In this document: positions 6,304 through 15,100 of the stretch, one piece after another
How the letters are laid out: each line of letters starts with the position of its first letter
Position numbering within the stretch: the stretch's first letter is position 1
NCBI GenBank assembly: GCA_046341775.1
Contig: JBKDQQ010000105.1
Coordinates: 1 to 19,029, forward strand
DNA: 19,029 nucleotides
From: SXXH01 sp041165735
Lineage (GTDB): Bacteria; Planctomycetota; UBA1135; GCA-002686595
Reading direction: 5' to 3'
Made by a program: the position numbers and the translations under genes
Notes under the pieces: generated by a model
Database searches by the model: none
What the model was told of the DNA's origin: nothing
What the model saw: the letters and a program-made list of their open reading frames with translations, nothing else

Positions 6304-8946
6304 ATGCGCAGCACCTACTTGGACAAGGACGGTCCCCCGCGGTCCTCCGGCGCCCAGTCGCCGATGATGGACCAGTTCTGGCGCGCCAAGCGCGAGGCGC
6401 CGGACGCCCTGCTGTTCTTCCGCATGGGCGACTTCTACGAGCTGTTCCACGAGGACGCCAAGATCGCCGCGCGGGAACTGGGCCTGACGCTGACCTCGCG
6501 GTCGAAGGGCGAGGACGCCATCGCCATGGCCGGGGTGCCGTGGCGCAACGCCGATGCGTACCTCGTGCGGCTGGTCAAGAAGGGCTTCAAGGTCGCGATC
6601 TGCGAGCAGATGCAGGATCCGCGCGAGGCCAAGGGGCTGGTCGAGCGCGCGGTGGTGCGCATCGTCACGCCGGGCACCTTGACCGAGGAGAACGCGCTCG
6701 ACGCGCGCGAGCACAACTGGCTCTTGTGCATCGCGGTGGCCGGCGAGCTCGCGGGCCTGGCATGGGCCGATGTGTCGACCGGGCGGCTGTGCGTGGCGGA
6801 CGTGCCGCTCGCCAAGCTCGTCGACGAGGTCGCGCGCATCGCGCCGGCGGAGATCCTCGTGGCGCCGCGCTTCGACGAGGCGGCCGGCGCGGCGGCGGCG
6901 GAGCTGCGCGCCACGCACGGCGTGCGCATGGGCGAGCGCGAGGCGTGGCACTACGACCGCGAGAGCGCGCGGCGCATCCTGCACGCGCGCCTCAAGGTGC
7001 ACAGCCTCGAGGGCTTCGGCCTCGACGAGGAGCAAGCCGTCTGCGTGGGCGCGGCGGGCGCCTTGCTGTCGTACCTCGAGGAGACGCAGAAGAACGCCTG
7101 CGCGCACCTGTCGGGGCTCGAGCACGTGCAAGGCGCGCGGCACCTCGTGCTCGATCGCGCCACGCGCTCCTGCCTAGAGCTGTTCCGCACCCAACGCGAC
7201 GGCGCGCGCGAAGGCAGCTTGATCGAGGTGCTCGACGCGACGCTGACGCCGATGGGCGGGCGGTTGCTGCACGAGTGGCTCGCGAGCCCGCTGCGCGAGG
7301 TCGAACCGATCCTCCTGCGCCAGCGCGCCGTGGCCGAGTTCCACGGCTCGCCCTTCCTGCGCGAGGACGCGCGCGCGGCCCTCGGGCCGGTGCTCGACAT
7401 CGAGCGCTTGGCGGCCAAGGTGGCCACGCTGCGCGCCAACGCGCGCGACCTCGTGGCGCTGGCGAACTCGCTGGCGCAGGCGCGCCTCCTGAAGGAAAGG
7501 CTCGCGCAATGCAACGCGACGCTGCTCGCGCATTTGGTGGAGCGCGTCGATCCCCTCGAAGAACTAGTCGAGCGCGTGCGCTCGACGCTGGTGGACGCCC
7601 CGCCGATGGCGCTCAAGGACGGCGGGCTGGTGCGCGCCGGCGTCGACGCCGAGCTGGACGAGCTGCGCGCCATCGCGGGCGACGCCAAGAGCTGGATGGC
7701 GCGCTTTCAAGCGGAGGAGATCGAGAAGAGCGGCATGCCCGGCCTCAAGGTCGGCTTCAACTCGGTCTTCGGCTACTTCATCGAGGTGCCGCGCGGCCAG
7801 GTCGAGCGCGTGCCCGCCAGCTACATCCGCAAGCAGACGGTCAAGAACGCCGAGCGCTACATCACGCCCGAACTGAAGGAGATGGAGGACAAGGTCCTGC
7901 ACGCCGAGGAGCGCGCCAAGGACCTCGAGTTCCGCCTCTTCGAGCGGCTGCGCGACGAAGCGGGGCGCGAGCTCGAGCGCATCCTGCGCACCGCGGCGGC
8001 CGTGGCGGAGATCGACGTGCTCGCCGCGCTGGCGCAGCGCGCCGCCGAACACCGCTACTGCGCGCCGGTGGTCGACGACGGCGACACGATCCGCGTCATC
8101 GACGGGCGCCACCCGGTGGTCGAGCGCAACCCGCGCGCCGAGAGCTTCGTGCCCAACGACGCCAAGCTCAACCGCTCCGACCGGCTCGTGACGATCATCA
8201 CCGGCCCCAACATGGCGGGCAAGTCGACCTACATCCGCCAAGTGGCGCTGATCGTCATCCTCGCGCAGATCGGCTCGTTCGTGCCGGCGGCCGAGGCGCG
8301 CGTCGGCGTGGTCGACCGCGTGTTCACGCGCATCGGCGCCGCCGACGACATCGCGCGCAACGCCTCGACCTTCATGGTCGAGATGCTCGAGATCGCCAAC
8401 ATCCTCAACAACGCCACGCCGCGCTCGCTGGTCGTGCTGGACGAGGTGGGCCGCGGCACGAGCACCTTCGACGGACTCGCCTTGGCGTGGGCCATCGTCG
8501 AGCACCTGCACGAGTCGATCCGCGCGCGCAGCCTGTTCGCCACGCACTACCACCAACTGGTGGACCTCGCCGATCGCCACAAGGGCGTCTGCAACATGCA
8601 CGTCGCCGTGCGCGAGTGGAACGACGAGATCGTCTTCCTCCACAAGCTCGTCGAGGGCGGCACGGACCGCTCGTGGGGCATCCATGTCGCGCGCCTCGCG
8701 GGCGTGCCGCGTCCCGTGCTCGAACGCGCGAAGCAGGTGCTCTCCGACGTCGAGAAGGACGCCGAAGACCTCGCGCCCCGCCTCGCGCGCGGCGCCAAGG
8801 CGAAGAAGGACGACGCGCAGCAGCTGTCCTTGTTCGCGCCGCGTCCCTCGGAGGTGGAATCCGAGATCAAGGCGCTCGACCTCGACCGCGTCACGCCCAT
8901 CGAGGCGCTGATGCTCCTGCGCGAGTTGCGCTCGAAGCTCTCCTGA
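6304..8946 (+). CDS. mutS: DNA mismatch repair protein MutS
   Basis: This 880-residue protein is a full-length MutS, the ATP-driven clamp that recognises mismatches and starts methyl-independent or MutL-dependent repair. The mismatch-wedge motif F44-Y45-E46 is in RMGDFYELF. The connector and core/lever domains follow, then the C-terminal ABC-type ATPase with Walker A GPNMAGKS (634-641; the usual GPNMGGKS has Gly for Ala), a signature STFMVEM and Walker B VVLDE (710-714) followed by VGRGTSTFDG. SLFATHYHQL and the C-terminal dimerisation region are present. ATG 6304 fits the family N-terminus; the frame is open far upstream but that part has no MutS similarity. No Shine-Dalgarno sequence is visible. 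A second ATG at 6364 is possible. It is followed after 7 bp by a membrane protein gene. Confidence 0.97.
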   Translation: MRSTYLDKDGPPRSSGAQSPMMDQFWRAKREAPDALLFFRMGDFYELFHEDAKIAARELGLTLTSRSKGEDAIAMAGVPWRNADAYLVRLVKKGFKVAICEQMQDPREAKGLVERAVVRIVTPGTLTEENALDAREHNWLLCIAVAGELAGLAWADVSTGRLCVADVPLAKLVDEVARIAPAEILVAPRFDEAAGAAAAELRATHGVRMGEREAWHYDRESARRILHARLKVHSLEGFGLDEEQAVCVGAAGALLSYLEETQKNACAHLSGLEHVQGARHLVLDRATRSCLELFRTQRDGAREGSLIEVLDATLTPMGGRLLHEWLASPLREVEPILLRQRAVAEFHGSPFLREDARAALGPVLDIERLAAKVATLRANARDLVALANSLAQARLLKERLAQCNATLLAHLVERVDPLEELVERVRSTLVDAPPMALKDGGLVRAGVDAELDELRAIAGDAKSWMARFQAEEIEKSGMPGLKVGFNSVFGYFIEVPRGQVERVPASYIRKQTVKNAERYITPELKEMEDKVLHAEERAKDLEFRLFERLRDEAGRELERILRTAAAVAEIDVLAALAQRAAEHRYCAPVVDDGDTIRVIDGRHPVVERNPRAESFVPNDAKLNRSDRLVTIITGPNMAGKSTYIRQVALIVILAQIGSFVPAAEARVGVVDRVFTRIGAADDIARNASTFMVEMLEIANILNNATPRSLVVLDEVGRGTSTFDGLALAWAIVEHLHESIRARSLFATHYHQLVDLADRHKGVCNMHVAVREWNDEIVFLHKLVEGGTDRSWGIHVARLAGVPRPVLERAKQVLSDVEKDAEDLAPRLARGAKAKKDDAQQLSLFAPRPSEVESEIKALDLDRVTPIEALMLLRELRSKLS

Positions 8947-8953
8947 TTCGCGC

Positions 8954-9808
8954 ATGGCCGTCCGCGAGTTATCCACCTCCGTGCGGTTGGCGGCGCTCTT
9001 CGGTTCCGCGCTGCAGCAGTTCGGCTGGGCCTTCGCCACGTTCGGCCTGGTGTTCTGCGGGATCTTCCTGCCGGCCGCGGACTTGTCCTTCGCCACCTTC
9101 CGCGGCGCACAGGGCGAGGCGGAGGCGCGCATCGTGGCCGTCGAGCCCACCTCGTACTCGATCGGCGGCGGCAAGTCGCGCCGCGGCGCGCCGATCCTGC
9201 GCCACGACTACGAGTGGACCGACGCGCAGGGCGTCGTGCGGCGCGGAAGTTCCTACTCCACGGCGCGCGGCCTCGAGGCGGGCTCCACGGCGCGCGTGGC
9301 GCACCTCGTCGACGATCCCGGCCGATCCGTGCTGCAGGGCCAGCGCCCCGCGCCATTGCCGCCCTTCGTGCTGTTCGTGCTGATCTTCCCACTGGCCGGG
9401 TTGGGATTCGTCTTCATCGCGCGCGGCGTCGCGCGGCGCCAACTGGCGGCGATGGAACGAGGTCGCGTGGTCGAGGCCCTGGTGCTGGGATCGGTCCTGA
9501 GGCACCACCGTCGCGGCAACACGCGCGCCACGCTGCAACTGCGCCTGCCCGCGGAAGGCGAGCCGCACGAGGTGCGCGAGCTGGCGACCATGCACGCCAC
9601 GCACGCCGCCCCTGGATCGCGCTTGCAGGTGCTGTCGCGCGAGGACGAACGACGCGACTGCTTCCTCGTCTCGGACCTCCCGTGCCGCGCGCGCGTCGTG
9701 GACGGCGACCTCGTCGTGCAGGAACCGAGCGTGGCGGCCGTGGTCGCGCGCCTGTTCCTGCCGCTGCTGTTCGCGACCGGCGCGCTGGCCCTGCTGCTCG
9801 CGACCTGA
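8954..9808 (+). CDS. DUF3592-like integral membrane protein
   Basis: This 284-residue protein has a hydrophobic helix at about 22-41, a soluble stretch (55-140), a second helix at about 146-168, another soluble beta-rich stretch and a C-terminal helix (about 265-283). The soluble stretch carries a pattern typical of DUF3592 proteins: A-R-I-V-A-V-E followed by H-DYEWTDAQGVVRRG and a VAHLVDDPGRSVL segment. The second soluble part looks like a degenerate duplicate of the same fold (RGRVVEALVLGSV...). No function is known for the family. It starts 7 bp after the mutS stop without a Shine-Dalgarno sequence, so it is probably translated from the mutS transcript. A functional link to mismatch repair is not implied. 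Confidence 0.8.
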   Translation: MAVRELSTSVRLAALFGSALQQFGWAFATFGLVFCGIFLPAADLSFATFRGAQGEAEARIVAVEPTSYSIGGGKSRRGAPILRHDYEWTDAQGVVRRGSSYSTARGLEAGSTARVAHLVDDPGRSVLQGQRPAPLPPFVLFVLIFPLAGLGFVFIARGVARRQLAAMERGRVVEALVLGSVLRHHRRGNTRATLQLRLPAEGEPHEVRELATMHATHAAPGSRLQVLSREDERRDCFLVSDLPCRARVVDGDLVVQEPSVAAVVARLFLPLLFATGALALLLAT

Positions 9809-10114
9809 GCCTCGTCGCGCCGGACGCGAGCGCGCCGCGCATCGGCGGGCAGGGCCCCGCCGCCCTTCGGAGTGGACGCGGCGAAATGCCGGTGGAGCGG
9901 GACTCTATAGGACGGCCCAATTTCGACACCGACCCAGCCGGACCCTCCTCTCCAACGCCGGCTCGCCCGATGGTACGGGTGGCGCGTCCGCGCATCCCCA
10001 AGCGGCAGAGCTGCACCATCGCCCGGCGGCACGACGACTCCTCGTGCCGCATCCCTCGCGTGCGGCTCGCCGGTGGATGCGCGGCGCGTCTCCATCCAGC
10101 CCAGAGGGTCCACC
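9809..10114. other. Intergenic region before the GH99-like gene
   Basis: About 306 bp with no credible gene. It contains a tctatagg box near 9904-9911 that could be part of a promoter for the downstream hydrolase, and ends in the purine-rich agaggg that serves as its ribosome binding site. No strong hairpin was found after the DUF3592-like gene. Confidence 0.45.
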
Positions 10115-12538
10115 GTGCTTCGATTGCTCGCCACCGTCGCCGTCCCGCTCGCGGCCATGGCGCATCCGGGCGTCGCGCCCGAGACGCGCCACGCGCTGCC
10201 GAACGGCGACTTCGCGGCGGGAGCGGCGCAATGGACCGCCCTCGGCGCGACCTTCGCTCCCGCGGCGGACCTCGAGCGCCCCACGCACCTCGCAGCCGCG
10301 GTCGTCGGTCAAGCGTTCTTGACACAGTCGCTGGCGCTGGGCGGGACCTTCGACGTGGCGGGTCGGCCCGGCGCCGGACAGCTCGGCGCCAAGCTCGAGG
10401 CGCAAGCCTGGTTCAAGCTCGACGCCGGGCACTTCGGCGACGCGCGCCTCGAGATCGTCTCGCGCGAGGCGGGCGGCGAGGTCGTGCTGGCGCGCAGCGA
10501 TTCCCTCTCCAACGCGCCGCGCGGGCGCTGGATCCCCGTGCGCACGCGCCCGCTCGCGCCGCACGACGCCCGCGTCCGCGCCGCGAGCCTCGCGCTCGAA
10601 CTGCGCGTCGCCTGCCAAGGATCGGGCGTCGTGCGCGTGGACGACGCGCGCATCGGCCACCACGAACGCGAGCAGTGGGCGCTCGTCGACGCGGGGTTCG
10701 AAGCACAGGGCGGTTGGACCACCTTCGGCGCCGCCGCGCGCGCGACGCACGACGAGGCCTGGCAGGGCTCGCGTTGGCTGGCGCTGTCGGGGACGGGCCG
10801 GGCCGCGGCCACGCAATCGATCGTGCTCGGCTCCCACGAGCGCGCGCCGCGCGCGGGCGACAAGCCGCAGGCCGGCGCGTGGGTGCGCATCGATCCGGCG
10901 ACGCCGCTGCCAGGCGTCCCCGACCCGCGCGTGCGCGTCGACTTGGTCGTGCGCGCGGCCTCGGGCGCGACCCCCGACCACATGGGCCAGGTGCTCGCGC
11001 AAGCGAGCCTCCTGCCCGTCGCGTCCCAACGCGGACGCTGGATCTGGCTGGCCACGGAACGCGCGACCGCGAGCACCATCGGATTCGACCACGAGCGCGT
11101 GGTCGTCGAGGTGCGCAAGCAACTGCGCGGCGGCGTGCAGGTCGACGAGGTCCAACTCGGCGAGACCGGCGCCGCGCACGGCATGGCCCGCCGCCATGCG
11201 ATGGCGAGCTATGTCGGCCGCTACCGCTCGTTCCGCCATCCGCAGGCGGGGCCGGTCGCCAACGACCTCGCCGCGCGTTGGGGCACGTGGGCGTGGGCCA
11301 CGCCGCCGTTCTGCGCGCCGACGATGTGGACCTTGGCGCACCTGCCCGACGACTTGCGCGCCAACGGACGACGCGACCTGGCCATCAGCACGCTGCGCGG
11401 CTCCGACTGGTTGCCCTTGGCGGGAGCCTACGACTCGCGCGATCCGGACGTGCTGGCGTGGCACGCGCGACTCGTGCAGGCGACGGGCTTCGACAGCGTG
11501 CTGTACACCTTCGACGGCCATCGACTAGCGCAGCACGAGGTCGCCATCGGGCGCGAGTCGGTCAACCTCCAGACGCTGCGCGCGTTGTACGACGCCTGCG
11601 AAGCCGGCGGAGGCGACTTGAAGATCGGCCTGATGATCGAGCCCAAGGTGCACATGGCCGGCTGGATCCCGGGCGCGGGCGGCTTCGCGGACCGCGTGCG
11701 GGCCATCGAGGACGATCTCGTGCAGGCGCTGGTCGAGTTCGGGCCGCGCCGCGCCACGCTGCGACGCGACGGCGCCGTCGTCGTGCACGCCTTCCACAAC
11801 GCGGTCTGCTCCAGCGACGGCTCCGGCTGCCTCGCCGACGCGGACTGGGCCGGCATCGTCGCTCGCGCCGAGCAACGCAGCGGCGAACGCGTGCACCTGG
11901 TGGCCGACGACATCCCCCAAGGAGGCGCGGCGTTCCGCTCGACGGCGCGCTGGAGCCTCGTCACGCAGGAGATCCTCCAACACCGCTCCTGGGCCGACTT
12001 CGCCTCCGGGCAGTCGAGCCGCACCAGCGCGGAGGCGCTGCGCGGATTCTGCGACGCGATCCACGACGCCTCGCGCCAATGGGCCGCGCAGGACGACGAG
12101 TCGCGCGGCACGATCGGCATCGCCTGGCCCGGCTTCGACGACTCCGGCGTGGCGGGTTGGAGCGGACCGAACATCCCCGGCGTCGACGGGAACGCCGTGT
12201 GCGTGCGGGTGATGGGCGACTGCGGCGGCGACCCGCTGGGGACGACTTGGCGCTCCGCCACGCGCGGCGCGCGCGATTGGACGCTCGTCGCGACCTTCAA
12301 CGATTGGAACGAGTGGACGCAGATCGAGCCGCGCTGGAGCCAGGCGTACGCGCAAGCGGCCATGCAGGGTCTCGAGCCCGCGCCGGGCGCGCGCGCCGAC
12401 GCGCTGGGTCGCATCGAGGCCATGCAAGGCCACCTCGCGGTGTGGAAGGAAGCCCTGCTCGATCCGGACGAGCCCCACCGCGCGACGATGGAGTACCTGT
12501 GGCGCGCCCATTGGGGTCTCGCGACGCGCTACGACTGA
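10115..12538 (+). CDS. Secreted GH99-like protein with tandem N-terminal jelly-roll modules
   Basis: This 807-residue protein starts with a signal peptide (R3, hydrophobic 4-15, likely cut after AMA at about 16). Two carbohydrate-binding-like beta-sandwich modules are suggested: about 28-185 (opening LPNGDF..G...W and closing VRVDDARIG) and about 190-350 (opening VDAGFEAQGGW and closing VQVDEVQLG). The C-terminal 365-785 looks like a TIM barrel of the GH99/GH71-like type: LAGAYDSRDPDVLAWHARL (437-455), LKIGLMIEPK (502-511) and VATFNDWNEWTQIEP (725-739), with E509, E733 and E738 as candidate acidic catalytic residues. GH99 enzymes cleave inside mannans, but the true substrate is unknown here. 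GTG 10115 is chosen because agaggg (10103-10108) lies 6 nt upstream and the signal peptide begins there. An ATG at 10073 would bury the signal. Confidence 0.75.
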   Translation: MLRLLATVAVPLAAMAHPGVAPETRHALPNGDFAAGAAQWTALGATFAPAADLERPTHLAAAVVGQAFLTQSLALGGTFDVAGRPGAGQLGAKLEAQAWFKLDAGHFGDARLEIVSREAGGEVVLARSDSLSNAPRGRWIPVRTRPLAPHDARVRAASLALELRVACQGSGVVRVDDARIGHHEREQWALVDAGFEAQGGWTTFGAAARATHDEAWQGSRWLALSGTGRAAATQSIVLGSHERAPRAGDKPQAGAWVRIDPATPLPGVPDPRVRVDLVVRAASGATPDHMGQVLAQASLLPVASQRGRWIWLATERATASTIGFDHERVVVEVRKQLRGGVQVDEVQLGETGAAHGMARRHAMASYVGRYRSFRHPQAGPVANDLAARWGTWAWATPPFCAPTMWTLAHLPDDLRANGRRDLAISTLRGSDWLPLAGAYDSRDPDVLAWHARLVQATGFDSVLYTFDGHRLAQHEVAIGRESVNLQTLRALYDACEAGGGDLKIGLMIEPKVHMAGWIPGAGGFADRVRAIEDDLVQALVEFGPRRATLRRDGAVVVHAFHNAVCSSDGSGCLADADWAGIVARAEQRSGERVHLVADDIPQGGAAFRSTARWSLVTQEILQHRSWADFASGQSSRTSAEALRGFCDAIHDASRQWAAQDDESRGTIGIAWPGFDDSGVAGWSGPNIPGVDGNAVCVRVMGDCGGDPLGTTWRSATRGARDWTLVATFNDWNEWTQIEPRWSQAYAQAAMQGLEPAPGARADALGRIEAMQGHLAVWKEALLDPDEPHRATMEYLWRAHWGLATRYD

Positions 12539-12553
12539 CGCGCCACGACCGAC

Positions 12554-12590
12554 GCGCGACGGCCCGGTGCGCGACGGCCCGGTGCGCGAC
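12554..12590. repeat. 15-bp tandem repeat, 2.5 copies
   Basis: The unit gcgcgacggcccggt occurs at 12554-12568 and 12569-12583, followed by a partial gcgcgac (12584-12590). It fills most of the gap between the convergent hydrolase and glycosyltransferase genes. Confidence 0.8.
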
Positions 12591-12606
12591 CGCGCCCAGC
12601 GCGGTC
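12588..12606. terminator. Hairpin at convergent gene junction
   Basis: gaccgcgc (12588-12595) pairs perfectly with gcgcggtc (12599-12606) over a CCA loop. It overlaps the stop codon of the minus-strand glycosyltransferase and lies 50 nt after the hydrolase stop. It is a plausible bidirectional terminator, although no U-tract follows on either strand. Confidence 0.5.
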
Positions 12607-14200
12607 AACGCGTCGTGGGCGGCGTCGCTTCCAGCAACTCGACCTGCCGGCGTGCCACCACGCTCCACGCGGCCCGCGCGCGCACATATTCGTCGGCGGC
12701 GCGCTCCATGGCCCGCAGGCGCTCCGGCTCGTCGTGGGCCCGCACGAGCCAACGCGCGAGGCGATCCACCTCGTCGGCGTCCTGCGGCAGCTTCAAGACG
12801 CACGCATCGGGCAGCTCGCGCTGCTCGGCGAGGGCGCTGGCCACGACCGCGCGGCGCGCGGCGAGGGCGCGGTGCACGCCGCCCGAAGTACCGCCGGTCG
12901 AAGGGCCGCGCAACTGCACGCACAAGTCGGATGCGGCGAGCACGAGCGGGATGCGCTCCTCCTCGACGCGCCCGAGCCGGTGGACCATGTCGCGCGCGCC
13001 ATGGCGCGCCAGCAGTGCGTCGAGGTCCAGTTCGGGATCGGTCGCCCCGGCGAGCAGGAGCTCCAGCGCCGGGCGTTCGCGCCGGGCGCGTGCGCACGCC
13101 TCGACCAGCACGGCGATGCGCTTGTGCGCCTGCACCCCGCCGAAGCTCGCCACGATGAACGCGCCGGGCGCGATGCCGAGCGACCTGCGCGCGTCCTCGC
13201 GGTCGATCCCCGCGGGCTCTTCGGCGGCGCCATGCTCGACGACGTGGACGGGGAGCCCGCCTCGCGCGGCGCGCACGCGCGCGGCGAGTTCCTCGCTGTG
13301 GACGAAGCACGCCCGCGCGGCCCGCAGCGCCGATCGGTTGAGCGCGAGCTCGAAGCGTCGCGTCGACAAGGCGGGCGGCGCGGGATGGCGCGAGGGCCGC
13401 GTCCAATCCACTTGACGCGCGCCGGAAGCGTCGCGGACCTCGACGCCGACGATGTGCGCGCCAAGATCCCGCGCGTCGCCGCAGGCGGCTTGGCCCGCGA
13501 GCAAGCGCGATCCCGTCGCGGAGAATTCCAGGGTGCATGGCAGGCGCACCGCGAGCTCGAGCTCGTGCCGTGCGTCGTCGCCCTGCACGCGGGCCTCGTC
13601 CATGTCGCGGGCCACGAGGCGGATCCGGCGACCGCGCGGCGCGTGCAGCGCGACGAGCACGCTCGCGGGGCCGCCGCGGCCGCGCGAACCGACGCGCAGG
13701 CGGGCGACGCGTCCGCTCCAGCGCCCGCCGGCCTCGGGCTCGTGCCACCCGTCGAGCCAGATGTCCGCGTCCTCGGCGCAGGCGGGAGGGTGCAGCTTCC
13801 AGTCGCGGCGCGCGCGCGCATGGTCGAGCACGACGCGCGCGGCCTCGGCGCCGCCTTCGCGCCAGGCGCGCCAGACGGCCGCCGCTCCGCCGCGCGCGAG
13901 TTCCGGCCAACGCGCGCAAGCAAGATCGAACAGCACCCAGTCGTGCAAGGTCAGCACGCCGCCATGGCGCTCGAGGCCGGCGGCGAGCGGCGCTTGTCCG
14001 CGTTCGTTGCCGAGTTGCCACCAGACGTGGTCGTGGCGCGCGGGGTCCAGCGCGTCGAGCGGCGCCTCGCCCGCGAGCGGCGCGGGGCTGTGCACAAGGA
14101 GCTCGCACAAGGGCCGCAAGGCCGCCGCCAAGGCGCGCGCGTAGTCGCCGATCCCCGAGCCCGGCGACGGCGCGACCAGCGCGACGCGCAGGCCGCTCAC
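12605..14200 (-). CDS. GT4-like glycosyltransferase with inserted beta-rich domain
   Basis: This 531-residue cytosolic GT-B protein opens with a Rossmann strand and GSGIGDYA (14-21), has an N-terminal acceptor domain to about 135, and a C-terminal GT4 donor-binding domain from about 340 with ASFGGVQAHKRI (351-362) and LRGPSTGGTSGGVHRAL (430-446). Related enzymes usually read GETSG here, where the Glu touches the nucleotide sugar; this copy has GGTSG. Residues about 143-260 form an extra beta-strand-rich, Trp-containing module (DADIWLDGWHEPE, then alternating strands) inserted before the second part of the N-terminal domain. Transfer to an envelope polysaccharide is likely by family, but sugar and acceptor are unknown. 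The GTG start overlaps the aminopeptidase stop as GTGA, so translation is probably coupled. Confidence 0.8.
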   Translation of the reverse strand: MSGLRVALVAPSPGSGIGDYARALAAALRPLCELLVHSPAPLAGEAPLDALDPARHDHVWWQLGNERGQAPLAAGLERHGGVLTLHDWVLFDLACARWPELARGGAAAVWRAWREGGAEAARVVLDHARARRDWKLHPPACAEDADIWLDGWHEPEAGGRWSGRVARLRVGSRGRGGPASVLVALHAPRGRRIRLVARDMDEARVQGDDARHELELAVRLPCTLEFSATGSRLLAGQAACGDARDLGAHIVGVEVRDASGARQVDWTRPSRHPAPPALSTRRFELALNRSALRAARACFVHSEELAARVRAARGGLPVHVVEHGAAEEPAGIDREDARRSLGIAPGAFIVASFGGVQAHKRIAVLVEACARARRERPALELLLAGATDPELDLDALLARHGARDMVHRLGRVEEERIPLVLAASDLCVQLRGPSTGGTSGGVHRALAARRAVVASALAEQRELPDACVLKLPQDADEVDRLARWLVRAHDEPERLRAMERAADEYVRARAAWSVVARRQVELLEATPPTTR

Positions 14201-15090
14201 GCCGTCAGGATCTCGACGCCGTCGGGGCCGAGGTACATCGAGTGCTCGTACTGCGCGACCATCACGCCCTCCTCCTCGACGAGGGGCGGATAGCGCACGA
14301 GCGAGCCCTGCTTGGCGAGTTGCGTGAAGGCGTGCTCGACCGCCTCGCGGTCGAGGTGGTTGAAGTAGCGGCGCGCGATGGGCAAGCCGCGCCAAGCGTC
14401 GATGGCCTTGAGCACGTCGCGGTCGAGGCCCTTGGCCTTCATCGGCGGGCGCACCATCATGAACACCTCGGCCTTGCCCGCCTCGCGGATCCAGCCGCGA
14501 CCGGTGGAGGCGAACGGCTCGATGGCGAAGACGGTTCCGCGGCGGAAGCTGCCGCCGCCCTTCTCGCCGTAGTTCGGGATCTGCGGCGCGGTGTGCACCT
14601 TCCAACGCGCGAGTCCATGGCCGGTCAGGTTGCGCACGGGCTGGAACCCCGCGGCGAGGATCGTGCGCTCGATCGCGGCCCCCACATCGCCCACCGCGAC
14701 ACCCTCGCCCACTGTGGCGATGGCGGCGGCGAGCGCCGAGCGCGAGGCTTCGATCAACGGCGTCCAGCGCTTGTCCTTCGAAAGGTCGATCGTGGCCGCC
14801 GTGTCGGCGATGTAGCCGTCGACGTGCACGCCGAAGTCGACCTTGACGCAGTCGCCCTCCTCGTAGGTCTGCTCGTCGAAGGGCGACGAGCAGTAGTGCG
14901 CCGCGACGTAGTTGCGCGAGCTCTGGGCCGGGAAGCCGGGCTCCCCGCCGCGCTCGCGGATCATCGTCTCGACGGTCTCGAGCACGCTGCGGATGGTGAC
15001 GCCGGGCTTGACGTTCACCTTGGCCCATTCGCGGCACTCGGAGGCGATGCGGCCGGCCTTGCGGAAACAGCTGAGTGCGTAGTCGTCCAC
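14197..15090 (-). CDS. Type II methionine aminopeptidase
   Basis: This 297-residue enzyme removes the initiator methionine from nascent proteins. The five metal ligands of the pita-bread fold are visible as D85 (VKVDFG), D96 (IADTA), H158 (LTGHGL), E191 (AIEPF) and E282 (AQYEHS), with substrate-side H65 and H166. The spacing, the segment GHGLARWKVHTAPQIPNYG, and about 60 residues of mostly helical insertion after E191 match archaeal/eukaryotic type II enzymes rather than the bacterial type I protein of about 260 residues. GTG 15090 is chosen because it lies 10 nt after TACAAT and matches the family N-terminus; longer in-frame starts add low-complexity sequence. No Shine-Dalgarno sequence is seen. 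It overlaps the glycosyltransferase start by 4 bp. Confidence 0.92.
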   Translation of the reverse strand: MDDYALSCFRKAGRIASECREWAKVNVKPGVTIRSVLETVETMIRERGGEPGFPAQSSRNYVAAHYCSSPFDEQTYEEGDCVKVDFGVHVDGYIADTAATIDLSKDKRWTPLIEASRSALAAAIATVGEGVAVGDVGAAIERTILAAGFQPVRNLTGHGLARWKVHTAPQIPNYGEKGGGSFRRGTVFAIEPFASTGRGWIREAGKAEVFMMVRPPMKAKGLDRDVLKAIDAWRGLPIARRYFNHLDREAVEHAFTQLAKQGSLVRYPPLVEEEGVMVAQYEHSMYLGPDGVEILTA

Positions 15091-15100
15091 TTGGCGGGCG

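Noticed and set aside
9214..13158. A 1314-codon plus-strand open frame overlapping three genes
   Set aside because: It is the third-frame shadow of GC-rich genes: the translation is dominated by R, A, G and P with no domain, while the overlapping frames encode recognisable proteins.
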